NCBI RefSeq assembly: GCF_009674885.1
Contig: NZ_WKKA01000006.1
Location: 1-64,000, forward strand
Source: Paracoccus sp. S-4012
GTDB lineage: Bacteria; Pseudomonadota; Alphaproteobacteria; Rhodobacterales; Rhodobacteraceae
Direction: 5' to 3'
DNA: 64,000 nucleotides
The notes beneath the pieces are model-generated. The model did not search any database. It worked only from the letters and a program-made list of their open reading frames with translations, and had not been told where the DNA came from. Below, piece after piece: positions 51,676 through 60,622 of the stretch. Numbering within the stretch: position 1 is the first letter of the stretch; each line of letters opens with the position of its first letter. The position numbers and the translations under genes are program-made.

Positions 51676-52230
51676 ATGCTGATCCTGATCCTCGGCGTGA
51701 TCCTCTGGTGGGCCGCGCATCTGTGGAAGCGCGTGCTGCCGGGCAACCGGGCGGTGGTCGGCGATCGCGGCAAGGGCCTCGTGGCCGCCGCGCTCGTGGT
51801 GGCGGTGCTGCTGATGATCTGGGGCTACCGGATGGCCGACCAGACGATCTGGTGGGCCGCCACGCCGATGCTGAAGGGCATCAACAACCTGCTGGTGCTG
51901 ATCGCCTTCTACCTCTTCGCCGCTTCCGGGTCGAAGTCGCGCGTCGGCGTCCGCCTGCGCCACCCCCAGCTGATCGGCTTCTCGCTGTGGGCCGTTGCGC
52001 ATCTGCTGACCAACGGCGACCTGCCATCGCTCGTGCTGTTCGGTGGCCTGCTCCTCTGGGCGCTTCTCGAGATGGCCCTCATCAACGCCGCCGAGCCGGG
52101 CTGGACCCCGCCGCCGACCAGGCACATCCCCGTCCGCAAGGAGTTCACAACCGCCATCGCCGCAATCGTGGTCTTTGGCATCGTCGGCCTGATCCACGGC
52201 TGGCTGGGCCCCAACCCCTTCGGAGCCTGA
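51676..52230 (+). CDS. NnrU-family membrane protein
   Basis: This 184-residue protein has about five or six membrane helices and the family motif ILGVILWWAAHLWKRVLPGN and RHPQLIGFSLWAVAHLLTNG with conserved histidines. NnrU proteins were first linked to nitrite and nitric oxide reduction; the homologue here is in a carbon-metabolism block, so its role is open. Starts 36 bases after mcl2. Confidence 0.8.
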   Translation: MLILILGVILWWAAHLWKRVLPGNRAVVGDRGKGLVAAALVVAVLLMIWGYRMADQTIWWAATPMLKGINNLLVLIAFYLFAASGSKSRVGVRLRHPQLIGFSLWAVAHLLTNGDLPSLVLFGGLLLWALLEMALINAAEPGWTPPPTRHIPVRKEFTTAIAAIVVFGIVGLIHGWLGPNPFGA

Positions 52231-52231
52231 C

Positions 52232-52438
52232 ATGGCGCTGCTCTACCGCTTCCTCACCGAGGACGACACCTCGGCCTTCTGCCACAAGGTCAGCGAGGCG
52301 CTGTCGCGAGGCTGGGAACTGCATGGGGCGCCGGCGATGGCCTTCGATCCGCTGAAGGGCGTCATGCGCTGCGGGCAGGCGGTGGTGAAGGACGTGGCAG
52401 CGGACTACGCGCCGGAGATGAAGCTGGGGGCGCAATGA
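52232..52438 (+). CDS. DUF1737 protein
   Basis: This 68-residue protein has LLYRFLTEDDTSAFCHKVSE followed by ALSRGWELHGAPAMAFDPLK, which matches DUF1737. The role is unknown. It starts one base after the previous stop and overlaps mch by four bases, so it is translated with mch. Confidence 0.78.
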   Translation: MALLYRFLTEDDTSAFCHKVSEALSRGWELHGAPAMAFDPLKGVMRCGQAVVKDVAADYAPEMKLGAQ

Positions 52439-53469
52439 GCAAGACGAACCCGGGCCGCTTCTTCGAGGATTACCGGTTGGGCGAGGTGATCCGCCATGCC
52501 GTGCCGCGCACGCTGGGGCAGGGCGAGCGCGCGCTCTGCCACGCGCTCTATCCCGCGCGCCATGCCCTCAACTCCTCTGACGCCTTCGCGCAAGCCTGCG
52601 GGTTGAAGTCCGCGCCGCTGGACGACTGGCTGGTGTTCCACACCGTCTTCGGCAAGACCGTCCCCGACATCAGCCTCAACGCGGTGGCCAATCTCGGCTA
52701 TGCCGAGGGCCGCTGGCGGGCGCCGGTCTGGCCCGGCGACACTCTGTCGGCCGAGAGCGAGGTGATCGGCCTCAAGCTCAACTCCAACCGCGCCTCGGGG
52801 GTGGTCTGGGTGCGGACCCGCGGGGTGAACCAGCACGGGGACACGGTGCTGGACTATGTCCGCTGGGTCATGGTCCGCACCCGCGATCCGAACGCGACGA
52901 TGCCCGAGACCGCGATCCCGGAGCTTGCCCCCGCCCTCGGCGCAGGCGACCTCGTGCTGCCGCCGGGCCTCGACTTCGGCGATTACGACTTCGCCCTCGC
53001 GGGCGAGCCGCATCGCTGGGGCGACTACGAGCCGGGCGAGATCATCGACCATGTGGACGGCGTCACCATCGAGGAGGCCGAGCACATGCTCGCCACCCGG
53101 CTGTGGCAGAACACCGCCAAGGTCCATTTCGACGCCACCTTCCGCGAGGACGGGCGGCGGCTGATCTATGGCGGGCATGTCATCAGCATGGCCCGCGCGC
53201 TCAGCTTCAACGGGCTGGCGAACGCGCAGCTGGTGGTGGCGCTGAACGGCGGCGCGCATGCCAATCCGTGCTTCGCGGGCGACACCGTGCGGGCGTGGTC
53301 GCAGGTGCTGGACCGGGCCGAGACCGCGCGGCCGGGCATCGGCGCGTTGCGGCTGCGGACCGTCGCCATGCGTGACGGCGGCCGGGCAGGGGCGCTTCGC
53401 GGCGAAGACGGCCGCTATCTGCCCGAGGTGCTGCTCGATCTCGATTACTGGGCGCTGATCCCGCGGTGA
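52435..53469 (+). CDS. mch: Mesaconyl-CoA hydratase
   Basis: This 344-residue protein of the MaoC type has two hot-dog domains: the first with GRFFEDYRLGEVIRHAVPRT and HALYPARHALNSSDAFAQAC, the second with RWGDYEPGEIIDHVDGVTIE and GGHVISMARALSFNGLANAQ. The length equals R. sphaeroides Mch. It hydrates mesaconyl-C1-CoA to beta-methylmalyl-CoA in the ethylmalonyl-CoA pathway. It is followed by a 31-base palindrome and then sdhC. Confidence 0.92.
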   Translation: MSKTNPGRFFEDYRLGEVIRHAVPRTLGQGERALCHALYPARHALNSSDAFAQACGLKSAPLDDWLVFHTVFGKTVPDISLNAVANLGYAEGRWRAPVWPGDTLSAESEVIGLKLNSNRASGVVWVRTRGVNQHGDTVLDYVRWVMVRTRDPNATMPETAIPELAPALGAGDLVLPPGLDFGDYDFALAGEPHRWGDYEPGEIIDHVDGVTIEEAEHMLATRLWQNTAKVHFDATFREDGRRLIYGGHVISMARALSFNGLANAQLVVALNGGAHANPCFAGDTVRAWSQVLDRAETARPGIGALRLRTVAMRDGGRAGALRGEDGRYLPEVLLDLDYWALIPR

Positions 53470-53471
53470 TA

Positions 53472-53502
53472 TGTGATCGCACGCTTGCAGCGTGTGATCA
53501 CA
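53472..53502. terminator. 31-base palindrome between mch and sdhC
   Basis: TGTGATC and CACGC on the left pair with GCGTG and GATCACA on the right, with one G-T pair and loop TGC; 14 bp per arm. It begins two bases after the mch stop. It may end the mch transcript, though no T-run follows, or serve as an operator before the sdh genes. Confidence 0.55.
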
Positions 53503-53628
53503 ACGGGGGACGCCGGTCGCAAGAAGGCCATCATGCAGCGAAAATGGGCGTGACACTCCCTCGGCCTTAGGGTTAAGCAGCGCCCGAACCCCGCGTCACT
53601 TGGGGCGCAAGGCACCGGAGGAGGCATC

Positions 53629-54018
53629 ATGGCCGATGTTCCGCGCGGCAACCGTCCGCTGTCCCCGCATCTGCAGGTCTATCGCCTGCCGCTGACCGCG
53701 ATCACCTCGATCATGACCCGCGGCACCGGGCAGGGCATCCTGCCGGGGCTGCTGCTGGTGGTCTGGTGGCTGGTCGCGGCCGGGACCTCGGACGCGGCCT
53801 TTGCGACGGCCGACTGGTTCCTGCGCTCGTGGCTCGGCTGGCTTATCCTGCTCGGCTCGACCTGGTCGCTCTGGTTCCATTTCCTCGCCGGGCTGCGGCA
53901 CCTCTGGTATGACTCGGGCCGCGGGCTCGAGATCGACCAGGGCCGGACGCTGAGCATCGTCATCATCGTGGGCTCGGTGGTGCTGGCGCTGCTGACCGTC
54001 ATCCTGATGCTGGTCTGA
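53629..54018 (+). CDS. sdhC: Succinate dehydrogenase cytochrome b556 subunit
   Basis: This 129-residue protein has RPLSPHLQVYRLPLTAITSI at the start, three membrane helices and the haem-binding histidine in WFHFLAGLRHLWYDSGRGLE. With SdhD it anchors the enzyme and binds quinone. GGAGGAGG precedes the start. Confidence 0.92.
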   Translation: MADVPRGNRPLSPHLQVYRLPLTAITSIMTRGTGQGILPGLLLVVWWLVAAGTSDAAFATADWFLRSWLGWLILLGSTWSLWFHFLAGLRHLWYDSGRGLEIDQGRTLSIVIIVGSVVLALLTVILMLV

Positions 54019-54028
54019 GGAGCGGACA

Positions 54029-54454
54029 ATGCATTTCTACACCCCCCGCAAGCTCGCCGCCGGACTCGGCTCCGGCCACGGCGCCACCGCCGCGCACTGG
54101 TTCATGAGCGTCAGCGGCATCGGTCTCGCGATCCTCACGCCGCTCTTCGTGATCGCGGTCGGCGGCGCCATCGGCCTCGACCGGGCGGGCGTCGTCGCTC
54201 ATTTCGGCCGTCCCTTCGCGGCGGTCGTGACCGGCCTCTTCGTCGTCGTGGGCATGATCCACTGGATTCGCGGCACCTTCGTCATGATCGACGACTACGT
54301 CCAGGGCGGCCCGCGCGCCTGGGCGCAGATCCTGACGCAGCTCTTCGGCTGGGCGGTCGTCGCGCTCACCCTCTTCGCGCTCGCCCGAGTGCTCCTGGCG
54401 CCGGATGTGGCGGTCGTGGTTCCCGCCGCCGCCCCCGTCGTCATCGTCAACTGA
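54029..54454 (+). CDS. sdhD: Succinate dehydrogenase membrane anchor
   Basis: This 141-residue protein has three membrane helices (about 24-50, 60-80 and 105-130). The second haem ligand region is [20 protein letters not shown]. The tail of about 15 residues ([12 protein letters not shown]) is longer than usual. Starts ten bases after sdhC. Confidence 0.88.
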   Translation: MHFYTPRKLAAGLGSGHGATAAHWFMSVSGIGLAILTPLFVIAVGGAIGLDRAGVVAHFGRPFAAVVTGLFVVVGMIHWIRGTFVMIDDYVQGGPRAWAQILTQLFGWAVVALTLFALARVLLAPDVAVVVPAAAPVVIVN

Positions 54455-54467
54455 AGGCCGAGCCCCC

Positions 54468-56270
54468 ATGTCCGCATATGAAATCCAGACGCATGACTAT
54501 GACGTGGTGGTGGTGGGGGCCGGCGGCGCGGGGCTGCGCGCGACCCTCGGCATGGCCGAGCAGGGCTTCCGCACCGCCTGCGTGACCAAGGTCTTCCCGA
54601 CCCGCAGCCACACGGTCGCCGCGCAGGGCGGCATCGCCGCGTCGCTGTCGAACATGGGCCCGGACAACTGGCAGTGGCACATGTATGACACCGTCAAGGG
54701 CTCGGACTGGCTCGGCGACACGGACGCGATGGAATACCTCGCCCGCGAGGCGCCGAAGGCGGTCTATGAGCTCGAGCATTACGGCGTGCCCTTCAGCCGC
54801 ACCAAGGACGGCCGCATCTATCAGCGCCCCTTTGGGGGCCACACGACCGAGTTCGGGGAAGGCCCCCCCGTGCAGCGCACCTGCGCCGCCGCCGACCGCA
54901 CCGGGCACGCGATCCTGCACACGCTCTACGGCCAGAGCCTCAAGGAAAAGGCCGAGTTCTTCGTCGAATACTTCGCCATCGACCTCGTGATCACGGACGG
55001 CGCCTGCACCGGTGTCGTGTGCTGGAAGCTCGACGACGGCACGATCCACGTCTTCAACGCCAAGATGGTGGTGCTGGCGACCGGCGGCTACGGCCGCGCC
55101 TATTTCAGCGCCACGAGCGCCCATACCTGCACCGGCGACGGCGGCGGGATGGTGGCGCGCGCCGGTCTGCCGCTGCAGGACATGGAGTTCGTGCAGTTCC
55201 ACCCGACCGGCATCTACGGCTCGGGCTGCCTCATCACCGAGGGCGCGCGCGGCGAGGGCGGCTACCTTACCAACTCCGAGGGCGAGCGGTTCATGGAACG
55301 CTACGCGCCCACCTACAAGGACCTCGCCTCGCGCGACGTGGTTTCGCGCTGCATGACGCTGGAGATCCGCGAGGGCCGCGGTGTCGGCGAGCACAAGGAC
55401 CACATCTTCCTGCACCTGTCGCACCTGCCGCCCGAGACGCTGGCCGAGCGCCTGCCGGGCATCAGCGAGAGCGCCCGCATCTTCGCCGGCGTCGATGTCA
55501 CGCGCGAGCCCATCCCGGTGCTGCCGACGGTGCATTACAACATGGGCGGCATCCCGACGAACTACTGGGGCGAGGTGCTGGACCCGGTCGAGGGCGAACC
55601 GGACCGCGTCTTCCCCGGCCTGATGGCGGTGGGCGAGGCGGGCTGCGCGTCGGTCCATGGCGCGAACCGGCTGGGGTCGAACAGCCTGATCGACCTCGTC
55701 GTCTTCGGCCGTGCCGCCGCGATCCGTGCGGCCGAGGTGATCGACCGCGAGGCCGCGATCCCCGGCACCAACCGGGCCGAGGTGGACCGTGCGCTCGACC
55801 GCTTCGACGCGCTCCGCCACGCCAACGGCGGCACGCCGACGGCACAGCTGCGCGACGAGATGCAGCGCACCATGCAGCGCGACGCGGCGGTGTTCCGCAC
55901 CGACAAGACGCTGGCCGAGGGCGTCGAGGCGATGACCGCGATCGCGGCGAAGCTCGACGACCTGCACGTCACCGACCGCTCGATGATCTGGAACAGCGAC
56001 CTGATGGAGACGCTGGAGCTGACCAACCTGATGCCGAACGCGCTGACGACCATCGTCGCGGCCGAGGCGCGCAAGGAGAGCCGGGGCGCGCATGCGCATG
56101 AGGACTGGCCTGAGCGGGACGACGCCAACTGGCGCAAGCATTCGCTGGCGCGCGTGGACGGAAACCGCGTAGAGTTGAGCTATCGCCCGGTGCATCTCGA
56201 GCCGCTGACCACCGCGGAGGAGGGGGGCATCGACCTGAAGAAGATTGCTCCCAAAGCGAGGGTCTATTGA
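54468..56270 (+). CDS. sdhA: Succinate dehydrogenase flavoprotein
   Basis: This 600-residue protein oxidises succinate to fumarate with covalent FAD. The dinucleotide fold is [20 protein letters not shown], the FAD-linked histidine is in [15 protein letters not shown], and substrate residues are in [29 protein letters not shown] and [20 protein letters not shown]. The length is standard. Its stop overlaps the ATG of a lipoprotein gene. Confidence 0.96.
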   Translation: MSAYEIQTHDYDVVVVGAGGAGLRATLGMAEQGFRTACVTKVFPTRSHTVAAQGGIAASLSNMGPDNWQWHMYDTVKGSDWLGDTDAMEYLAREAPKAVYELEHYGVPFSRTKDGRIYQRPFGGHTTEFGEGPPVQRTCAAADRTGHAILHTLYGQSLKEKAEFFVEYFAIDLVITDGACTGVVCWKLDDGTIHVFNAKMVVLATGGYGRAYFSATSAHTCTGDGGGMVARAGLPLQDMEFVQFHPTGIYGSGCLITEGARGEGGYLTNSEGERFMERYAPTYKDLASRDVVSRCMTLEIREGRGVGEHKDHIFLHLSHLPPETLAERLPGISESARIFAGVDVTREPIPVLPTVHYNMGGIPTNYWGEVLDPVEGEPDRVFPGLMAVGEAGCASVHGANRLGSNSLIDLVVFGRAAAIRAAEVIDREAAIPGTNRAEVDRALDRFDALRHANGGTPTAQLRDEMQRTMQRDAAVFRTDKTLAEGVEAMTAIAAKLDDLHVTDRSMIWNSDLMETLELTNLMPNALTTIVAAEARKESRGAHAHEDWPERDDANWRKHSLARVDGNRVELSYRPVHLEPLTTAEEGGIDLKKIAPKARVY

Positions 56271-56626
56271 TGCGTTCCGTTCTTGCCCTGTCCGCCGCCG
56301 CTCTGACGCTCGCCGGTTGTGCTTATCCGGTGGTCGCACCCGCCCCGGTGACGCGCCCGCCGGTCGTGGTGACGCCGCCCTCGACGGTAAGCACCGCGAC
56401 CCGCTCGGCCGCGATCACGGTCATCAACCGCGAGATGGCGGCGCGTCTGCCGGGCACGAACGTCGCCCCCTACACGACCTGCGTCGTGAACAACGCCAAC
56501 CAGGCGGAACTGGCCGACCTCGCCTCGATGTCGGGCAACAGCGCGGCGGCCTCCTCGGCCGTGGCGGCAATCGTGCAGCGCCCGGCGGCGACGCAGTGCA
56601 TCGCCAGCATCGCGCGCACCGCCTGA
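56270..56626 (+). CDS. Small lipoprotein inside the sdh operon
   Basis: This 118-residue protein has a lipoprotein signal with AALTLAGC at 11-18, a proline- and valine-rich linker (VVAPAPVTRPPVVVTPP) and a C-terminal domain with two cysteines (PYTTCVVNNANQAELADLAS, then AATQCIASIARTA). The ATG overlaps the sdhA stop, so it is made with the enzyme. The function is unknown; similar genes sit at this place in other Rhodobacteraceae. Confidence 0.72.
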   Translation: MRSVLALSAAALTLAGCAYPVVAPAPVTRPPVVVTPPSTVSTATRSAAITVINREMAARLPGTNVAPYTTCVVNNANQAELADLASMSGNSAAASSAVAAIVQRPAATQCIASIARTA

Positions 56627-56628
56627 CG

Positions 56629-56946
56629 ATGACGCCGCGGCTCGCCCTCGCTGCCATTGCGCTCGCGGGCCTCGCCGCCTGCGGGCCGATCCCGGTCGAG
56701 CAGGCCGAGCGTGTCTGTCTCGATCAGGCGCGCGGGGCCGCGGGGCCGCGGTCCCAGGTGTCGATGGGCGTGGCGACGGATGGCCACCGGGTCCGTCCGG
56801 TCGCCGGGATCGAGCTTGCGATCTCGTCCGACTGGATCGCCGGGCGCGATCCGGCGCAAGCATTCGACCGCTGCGTCGTCAACCGCTCGGGGCAGATGCC
56901 GACCCGGCCGCTGAGCCAGCAGCCGGGCTGGATCGGCCGCCAGTAA
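56629..56946 (+). CDS. Second small lipoprotein inside the sdh operon
   Basis: This 105-residue protein has a lipoprotein signal with AGLAAC, then [20 protein letters not shown] and [20 protein letters not shown] with two further cysteines, perhaps a disulfide. It starts two bases after the previous stop. The function is unknown. Confidence 0.68.
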   Translation: MTPRLALAAIALAGLAACGPIPVEQAERVCLDQARGAAGPRSQVSMGVATDGHRVRPVAGIELAISSDWIAGRDPAQAFDRCVVNRSGQMPTRPLSQQPGWIGRQ

Positions 56947-56998
56947 CATTCCGGGCGGCGCCGCTCGCGCGCCCTCCGACCGACCCGAAGGAGCCGAC

Positions 56999-57778
56999 AT
57001 GGTCCAGTTCACCCTGCCCAAGAACAGCCGGATCACGACCGGCAAGACCTGGCCCGCGCCGCAGGGCGCCACGCGGGTCAAGACCTTCCGCATCTACCGC
57101 TGGGACCCGGATTCGGGCGAGAACCCGCGGATCGACAGCTACACGCTCGACCTCGACAAATGCGGGCCGATGGTCCTTGACGCGCTCATCAAGATTAAGA
57201 CCGAGATCGACCCCACGCTGACCTTCCGCCGCTCCTGCCGCGAGGGGATCTGCGGCTCCTGCACGATGAACATCGACGGCGGCAACCACCTCGCCTGCAT
57301 CTACGGCATCGACGAGGTGAAGGGCGACGTGGCGATCTACCCGTTGCCGCACATGCCGGTGGTCAAGGACCTGATCCCTGACCTGACCATGTTCTACGCC
57401 CAGCACGCCTTCGTGCAGCCTTACCTCAAGACCGAGACCCCGGCCCCCGGCAGGGAGTGGCGGCAGACGGTCGAGGACCGCAAGAAGCTCGACGGCCTTT
57501 ACGAGTGCATCCTCTGCGCCGCCTGCTCGACCTCCTGCCCGAGCTACTGGTGGAACGGCGACCGCTTCCTCGGGCCAGCGGCCTTGCTGCACGCCTATCG
57601 CTGGATCATCGACAGCCGCGACGAGGCTACGGGCGAGCGGCTGGACGACCTCGAGGACCCGTTCAAGCTCTATCGCTGCCACACGATCATGAACTGCACC
57701 AATACCTGCCCGAAGGGGCTGAACCCGGCCAAGGCGATCGCGAACATCAAGCACCTGATGGTCGAGCGCAGCCTCTGA
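56999..57778 (+). CDS. sdhB: Succinate dehydrogenase iron-sulfur subunit
   Basis: This 259-residue protein carries all three clusters: [2Fe-2S] in [19 protein letters not shown], [4Fe-4S] in [18 protein letters not shown] and [3Fe-4S] in [17 protein letters not shown]. It moves electrons from FAD to quinone. GAAGGAG precedes the start. A good terminator follows. Confidence 0.96.
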   Translation: MVQFTLPKNSRITTGKTWPAPQGATRVKTFRIYRWDPDSGENPRIDSYTLDLDKCGPMVLDALIKIKTEIDPTLTFRRSCREGICGSCTMNIDGGNHLACIYGIDEVKGDVAIYPLPHMPVVKDLIPDLTMFYAQHAFVQPYLKTETPAPGREWRQTVEDRKKLDGLYECILCAACSTSCPSYWWNGDRFLGPAALLHAYRWIIDSRDEATGERLDDLEDPFKLYRCHTIMNCTNTCPKGLNPAKAIANIKHLMVERSL

Positions 57779-57798
57779 CGCCTGCTGGATTCGACCGG

Positions 57799-57830
57799 AA
57801 CGCCGCCCCGCTGCGAGGCCGGGCGGCGTT
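57799..57830 (+). terminator. Terminator after sdhB
   Basis: AACGCCGCCC at 57799-57808 pairs exactly with GGGCGGCGTT at 57821-57830; loop of 12 bases; TTCTCGTCGT-type T-rich tail follows. It lies 20 bases after the sdhB stop and is the best terminator in the window. Confidence 0.75.
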
Positions 57831-57950
57831 TCTCGTCGTGGCGCCGCGGAGGGTTCCCGAGGGTTACGCTGCGTCGCAGCATCTTCCCTCCGTGCCTGAG
57901 ACATCCCACATATGCCGCGGGAGGGCCACGACCTTTATCGAAGGAGGCCC

Positions 57951-58118
57951 ATGAAGATGGCCGATATCCGCAACCTGCCCCGCCGCCCCGAAGCCGCCGC
58001 CGAAGCCGCGCGCCGGGCCGAGGACGTGCTGGCGCAGATGTATGCCTATTTCGACTACGACGACCTGCCGGTGCTGGCACCTGCGGCCGACGAGCCGGAA
58101 TATGCGCTCGTCGCCTGA
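57951..58118 (+). CDS. Small acidic protein of 55 residues
   Basis: This protein (MADIRNLPRRPEAAAEAARR, then EDVLAQMYAYFDYDDLPVLA) has a helical half followed by an acidic aromatic stretch. AAGGAGG at 57941-57947 is an ideal ribosome site. No family was recognised, but the good ribosome site and codon pattern support a real gene. Upstream, GCTGCG-T-CGCAGC nested inside GGAGGG and CCCTCC (57848-57894) could be a leader structure. Its last 64 bases overlap the end of the gene on the other strand. Confidence 0.6.
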   Translation: MKMADIRNLPRRPEAAAEAARRAEDVLAQMYAYFDYDDLPVLAPAADEPEYALVA

Positions 58119-60358
58119 TCGCCTGCCAAGCCACCGCCGCGTGGGCTTAACGCCGCGGCGGCGGCCTCGCTCATGCGGCGGTGCAGCGCCGGGCTGACCG
58201 GCGGCGGCACCTGCTCGGGATGAGCACGGACGAGGCCCGCGAGGTCGGCCGCGTCGAGAAACTCGATATCCGGCCGATCCGACAACCCGAGGTAACGCGA
58301 CACCGCGCGAGTCATCGCCCCCGGCCCGGTCAGCGCCCATTCGCCGCTGCCATCCCCCTCCGCCAGTTCTGCCTGCATCTGCCGCAGGATCGCCGCGATC
58401 AGCGGATGCCCCGCGCGGGCCGCGATCAGGTCCTGGCCGATGCTGCCATCGGCCTCCACGACCAGCACCGCCCCCGCGCGCCGCGCTTGCAGAAAGGCGC
58501 GCAGGTCGCCCCGCCGCCGCAGATGCGGCGCGACGAGCAACCCGCCCTCGACCGCGAGCGCCGCGAGCGAGAGCAGCACGCGGCGGGACTGCGCCGAGGG
58601 CGCCTGCCGCAACCCCTCGGCCAGCGCCGCCCCGAACCGAGGCACCGCGCGGTCGAGCGCGGCTCCGGCCTCGAGCCGCAGATGCGCGATGCCGTCCTGC
58701 GCCCAGCTTTCCGACATCGGCCGCAGGGCTGCGGGCGTATCCACTTGAAGCACCGTTGGCGGGATCGCACCCGCGCCAGCCTCCGGCTGCCCATCCCGCC
58801 AGCGGGCTATCGCCGCCCGAGCCACCGGAAACAGGTCGGCATCGTGGACGCCCGCTTCGGCGAAGGCTCTGGCGAGCCGCATCTCGTTGAACCGCGCGCC
58901 CTCCGGCGACTGCGACAGGTGCCGCCCGCTGCCGCGGCGCTCGGCCTCTGCGAGGATCGCCGCCGCTGCCTCGGTGTCGCCGGCTGCCACCGCGAGGGCA
59001 AAGGCGCGGCGGGGATCGGTCGCAGGATCGAGGAGCGCGAGGGCTTTGGCGTGGCGGCCCTCGGCCGCAAGGATGCGGATGCGTTCGGCCGCGGCGACGG
59101 CGGGAGGGATGGCAGCGAGGAGGCCAGCGGCCGTCGCCGCCCGGCCCTCGGCGATGCGGATGCCGATGCGGTCGGTGGTGAGGAAATGCGCCCGTGGATG
59201 CCGCGCGGCGGCGCGGGACAGCAGCCGGTCGGCCGCCGCCGCATGGCCGGCGCGGTCGAGGAGCCGGGCGAGGGCGGCGATCTCCACCGGTTCATCGGCC
59301 GGGCGCAGGCCGCCGCGCGCGCGGGCCGCGGCGAGGACGGTGTCGGGCGGGTCGGTCAGGATCGCCAGATGCGGGTGCCACCGGACCGCGCTCGCCGCGT
59401 CCTGCCGCGCCAACAGCGCCGCTGCGACCTGCCGCGCCGCATCCACCGCGCCCGCCCCGGCCACAAGCCGCACCACGCGGATGGCCGAGGACAGCGTCAG
59501 CCGCCGCTGCAGGAGCGCGGCGAGGAGCGGCGCAAACGGCGCGTAGGGGTCCTCCGCAGCGGCTTCGAGGCTGGTGACGAGGTCGGCCTCGAGCAGCGCC
59601 GCCATCGCCCGGCGCGCACGCTCGCGGCGGCGGGCGATGGCGGCCGGATCGGCGTTGTCGGGCATCTCCTGGAGGGCAGCGACGGCCTCGGCGGGCCGGT
59701 CCGCCGCGAGCAGCAGATCGACCTTCCGCAGCGGTGGGACCGCATCGCGCGGCGCGGCGGCGGCGACCGCGTCGAGGCCGCGCAGCAGCGCCGGGACGTC
59801 CCCGGCCTCCCGCGCGGGCGCATGCTCGTAGAGCCAGAGCGCGGCCATGACCACCGCGCGATCCGTCGGAAAACGCGCCCGGACGCTGCGCCAGAGGGCA
59901 AGGCCGTCGGTCCCCGCGCCGTTGCAGGCCAGATGCCGCAGGACCGCGCCGGCCTCCGACCCGTCCTGTCCGAGGCAAGCGGCGGCTGCCTCGCGCTCGG
60001 CCGCCGTGCCCGCCGCGAAAAGCCGCAGCGCCGCGCGCGGGCCGAGGCGACCGGTGGCAAGCGCCTCGCGGGCCGCGGCGAGGCCCGCCTCCGGGCCGGC
60101 GGTCAGCGCGGCCAGCTCGGCCTCGCGGTCGGCCCTCAAGCGGTCCTCGACGCCGGCGAGGGTCCCCGGCGCTTCCGCCAGCCGCCCGCGCCCGATCGCC
60201 AAGTCCGCGGCGATCAGTGCCGCGCCCGAGGGATCGCCCGCCGCGCGCGCCTCGGCGGCCAGCGTTTCGAGGCGGCCGAGATCGCCCGTCGCCGCGGCAA
60301 GCGCCGCGCGCCGCAACCGCGCCGAGGGCAGGGGAGTGTGCTGTGCGGCGTCATCCAT
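58055..60358 (-). CDS. Large alpha-helical protein with glycosyltransferase-like C-terminal region
   Basis: Residues 1 to about 520 of 767 are alanine-rich helical repeats of TPR-like type (LRRAALAAATGDLGRLETLA, EAGVHDADLFPVARAAIARW). From about 530 the sequence IPPTVLQVDTPAALRPMSES, then LLSLAALAVEGGLLVAPHLR, then ARAGHPLIAAILRQMQAEL and ALTGPGAMTRAVSRYL follow the order seen in family 32-type sugar transferases. The usual DXD metal motif after EGG is replaced by LVAPH, so catalysis is doubtful. It lies divergently next to a large glycosyltransferase gene and may assist in surface sugar assembly. The last 30 residues look irregular and overlap the small gene at 57951-58118. Confidence 0.6.
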   Translation of the reverse strand: MDDAAQHTPLPSARLRRAALAAATGDLGRLETLAAEARAAGDPSGAALIAADLAIGRGRLAEAPGTLAGVEDRLRADREAELAALTAGPEAGLAAAREALATGRLGPRAALRLFAAGTAAEREAAAACLGQDGSEAGAVLRHLACNGAGTDGLALWRSVRARFPTDRAVVMAALWLYEHAPAREAGDVPALLRGLDAVAAAAPRDAVPPLRKVDLLLAADRPAEAVAALQEMPDNADPAAIARRRERARRAMAALLEADLVTSLEAAAEDPYAPFAPLLAALLQRRLTLSSAIRVVRLVAGAGAVDAARQVAAALLARQDAASAVRWHPHLAILTDPPDTVLAAARARGGLRPADEPVEIAALARLLDRAGHAAAADRLLSRAAARHPRAHFLTTDRIGIRIAEGRAATAAGLLAAIPPAVAAAERIRILAAEGRHAKALALLDPATDPRRAFALAVAAGDTEAAAAILAEAERRGSGRHLSQSPEGARFNEMRLARAFAEAGVHDADLFPVARAAIARWRDGQPEAGAGAIPPTVLQVDTPAALRPMSESWAQDGIAHLRLEAGAALDRAVPRFGAALAEGLRQAPSAQSRRVLLSLAALAVEGGLLVAPHLRRRGDLRAFLQARRAGAVLVVEADGSIGQDLIAARAGHPLIAAILRQMQAELAEGDGSGEWALTGPGAMTRAVSRYLGLSDRPDIEFLDAADLAGLVRAHPEQVPPPVSPALHRRMSEAAAAALSPRGGGLAGDQATSAYSGSSAAGASTGRSS

Positions 60359-60622
60359 GGCCGCAGGATAGCCATGCGGCCCGGCGCGACGCTACAAGCG
60401 CAGGTTGCGCGAGGCATCCGCAGCGCGAAGGGCGCAGCACATCGGCCACAGGCGGCACCGGCTGCAACTCCGTGCTTGCCCGAAGCTTTTCCGTGCATTA
60501 ACCAAAAGGCGCAGTCGCCTTTAACTTGTGTCAGGATGCCACAATTCACGCGCGAGCATAGAACGTGAACGGCCTTCCGCTCGGCTGCGCTCCCTTGGGA
60601 CAACCGGACGGGGTCGGGTCGG
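60359..60622. other. Divergent region between two polysaccharide-type genes
   Basis: This region holds a perfect 7-bp hairpin AAAGGCG-CAGT-CGCCTTT at 60505-60522 with AT-rich flanks, in otherwise GC-rich DNA. It could be an operator or part of a promoter for the gene at 60623. No gene was found. Confidence 0.4.

Noticed and set aside
53472..53502. CRP/FNR-type binding site
   Set aside because: The TGTGA and TCACA parts are 21 bases apart, not six, so it is not a standard site of that type.
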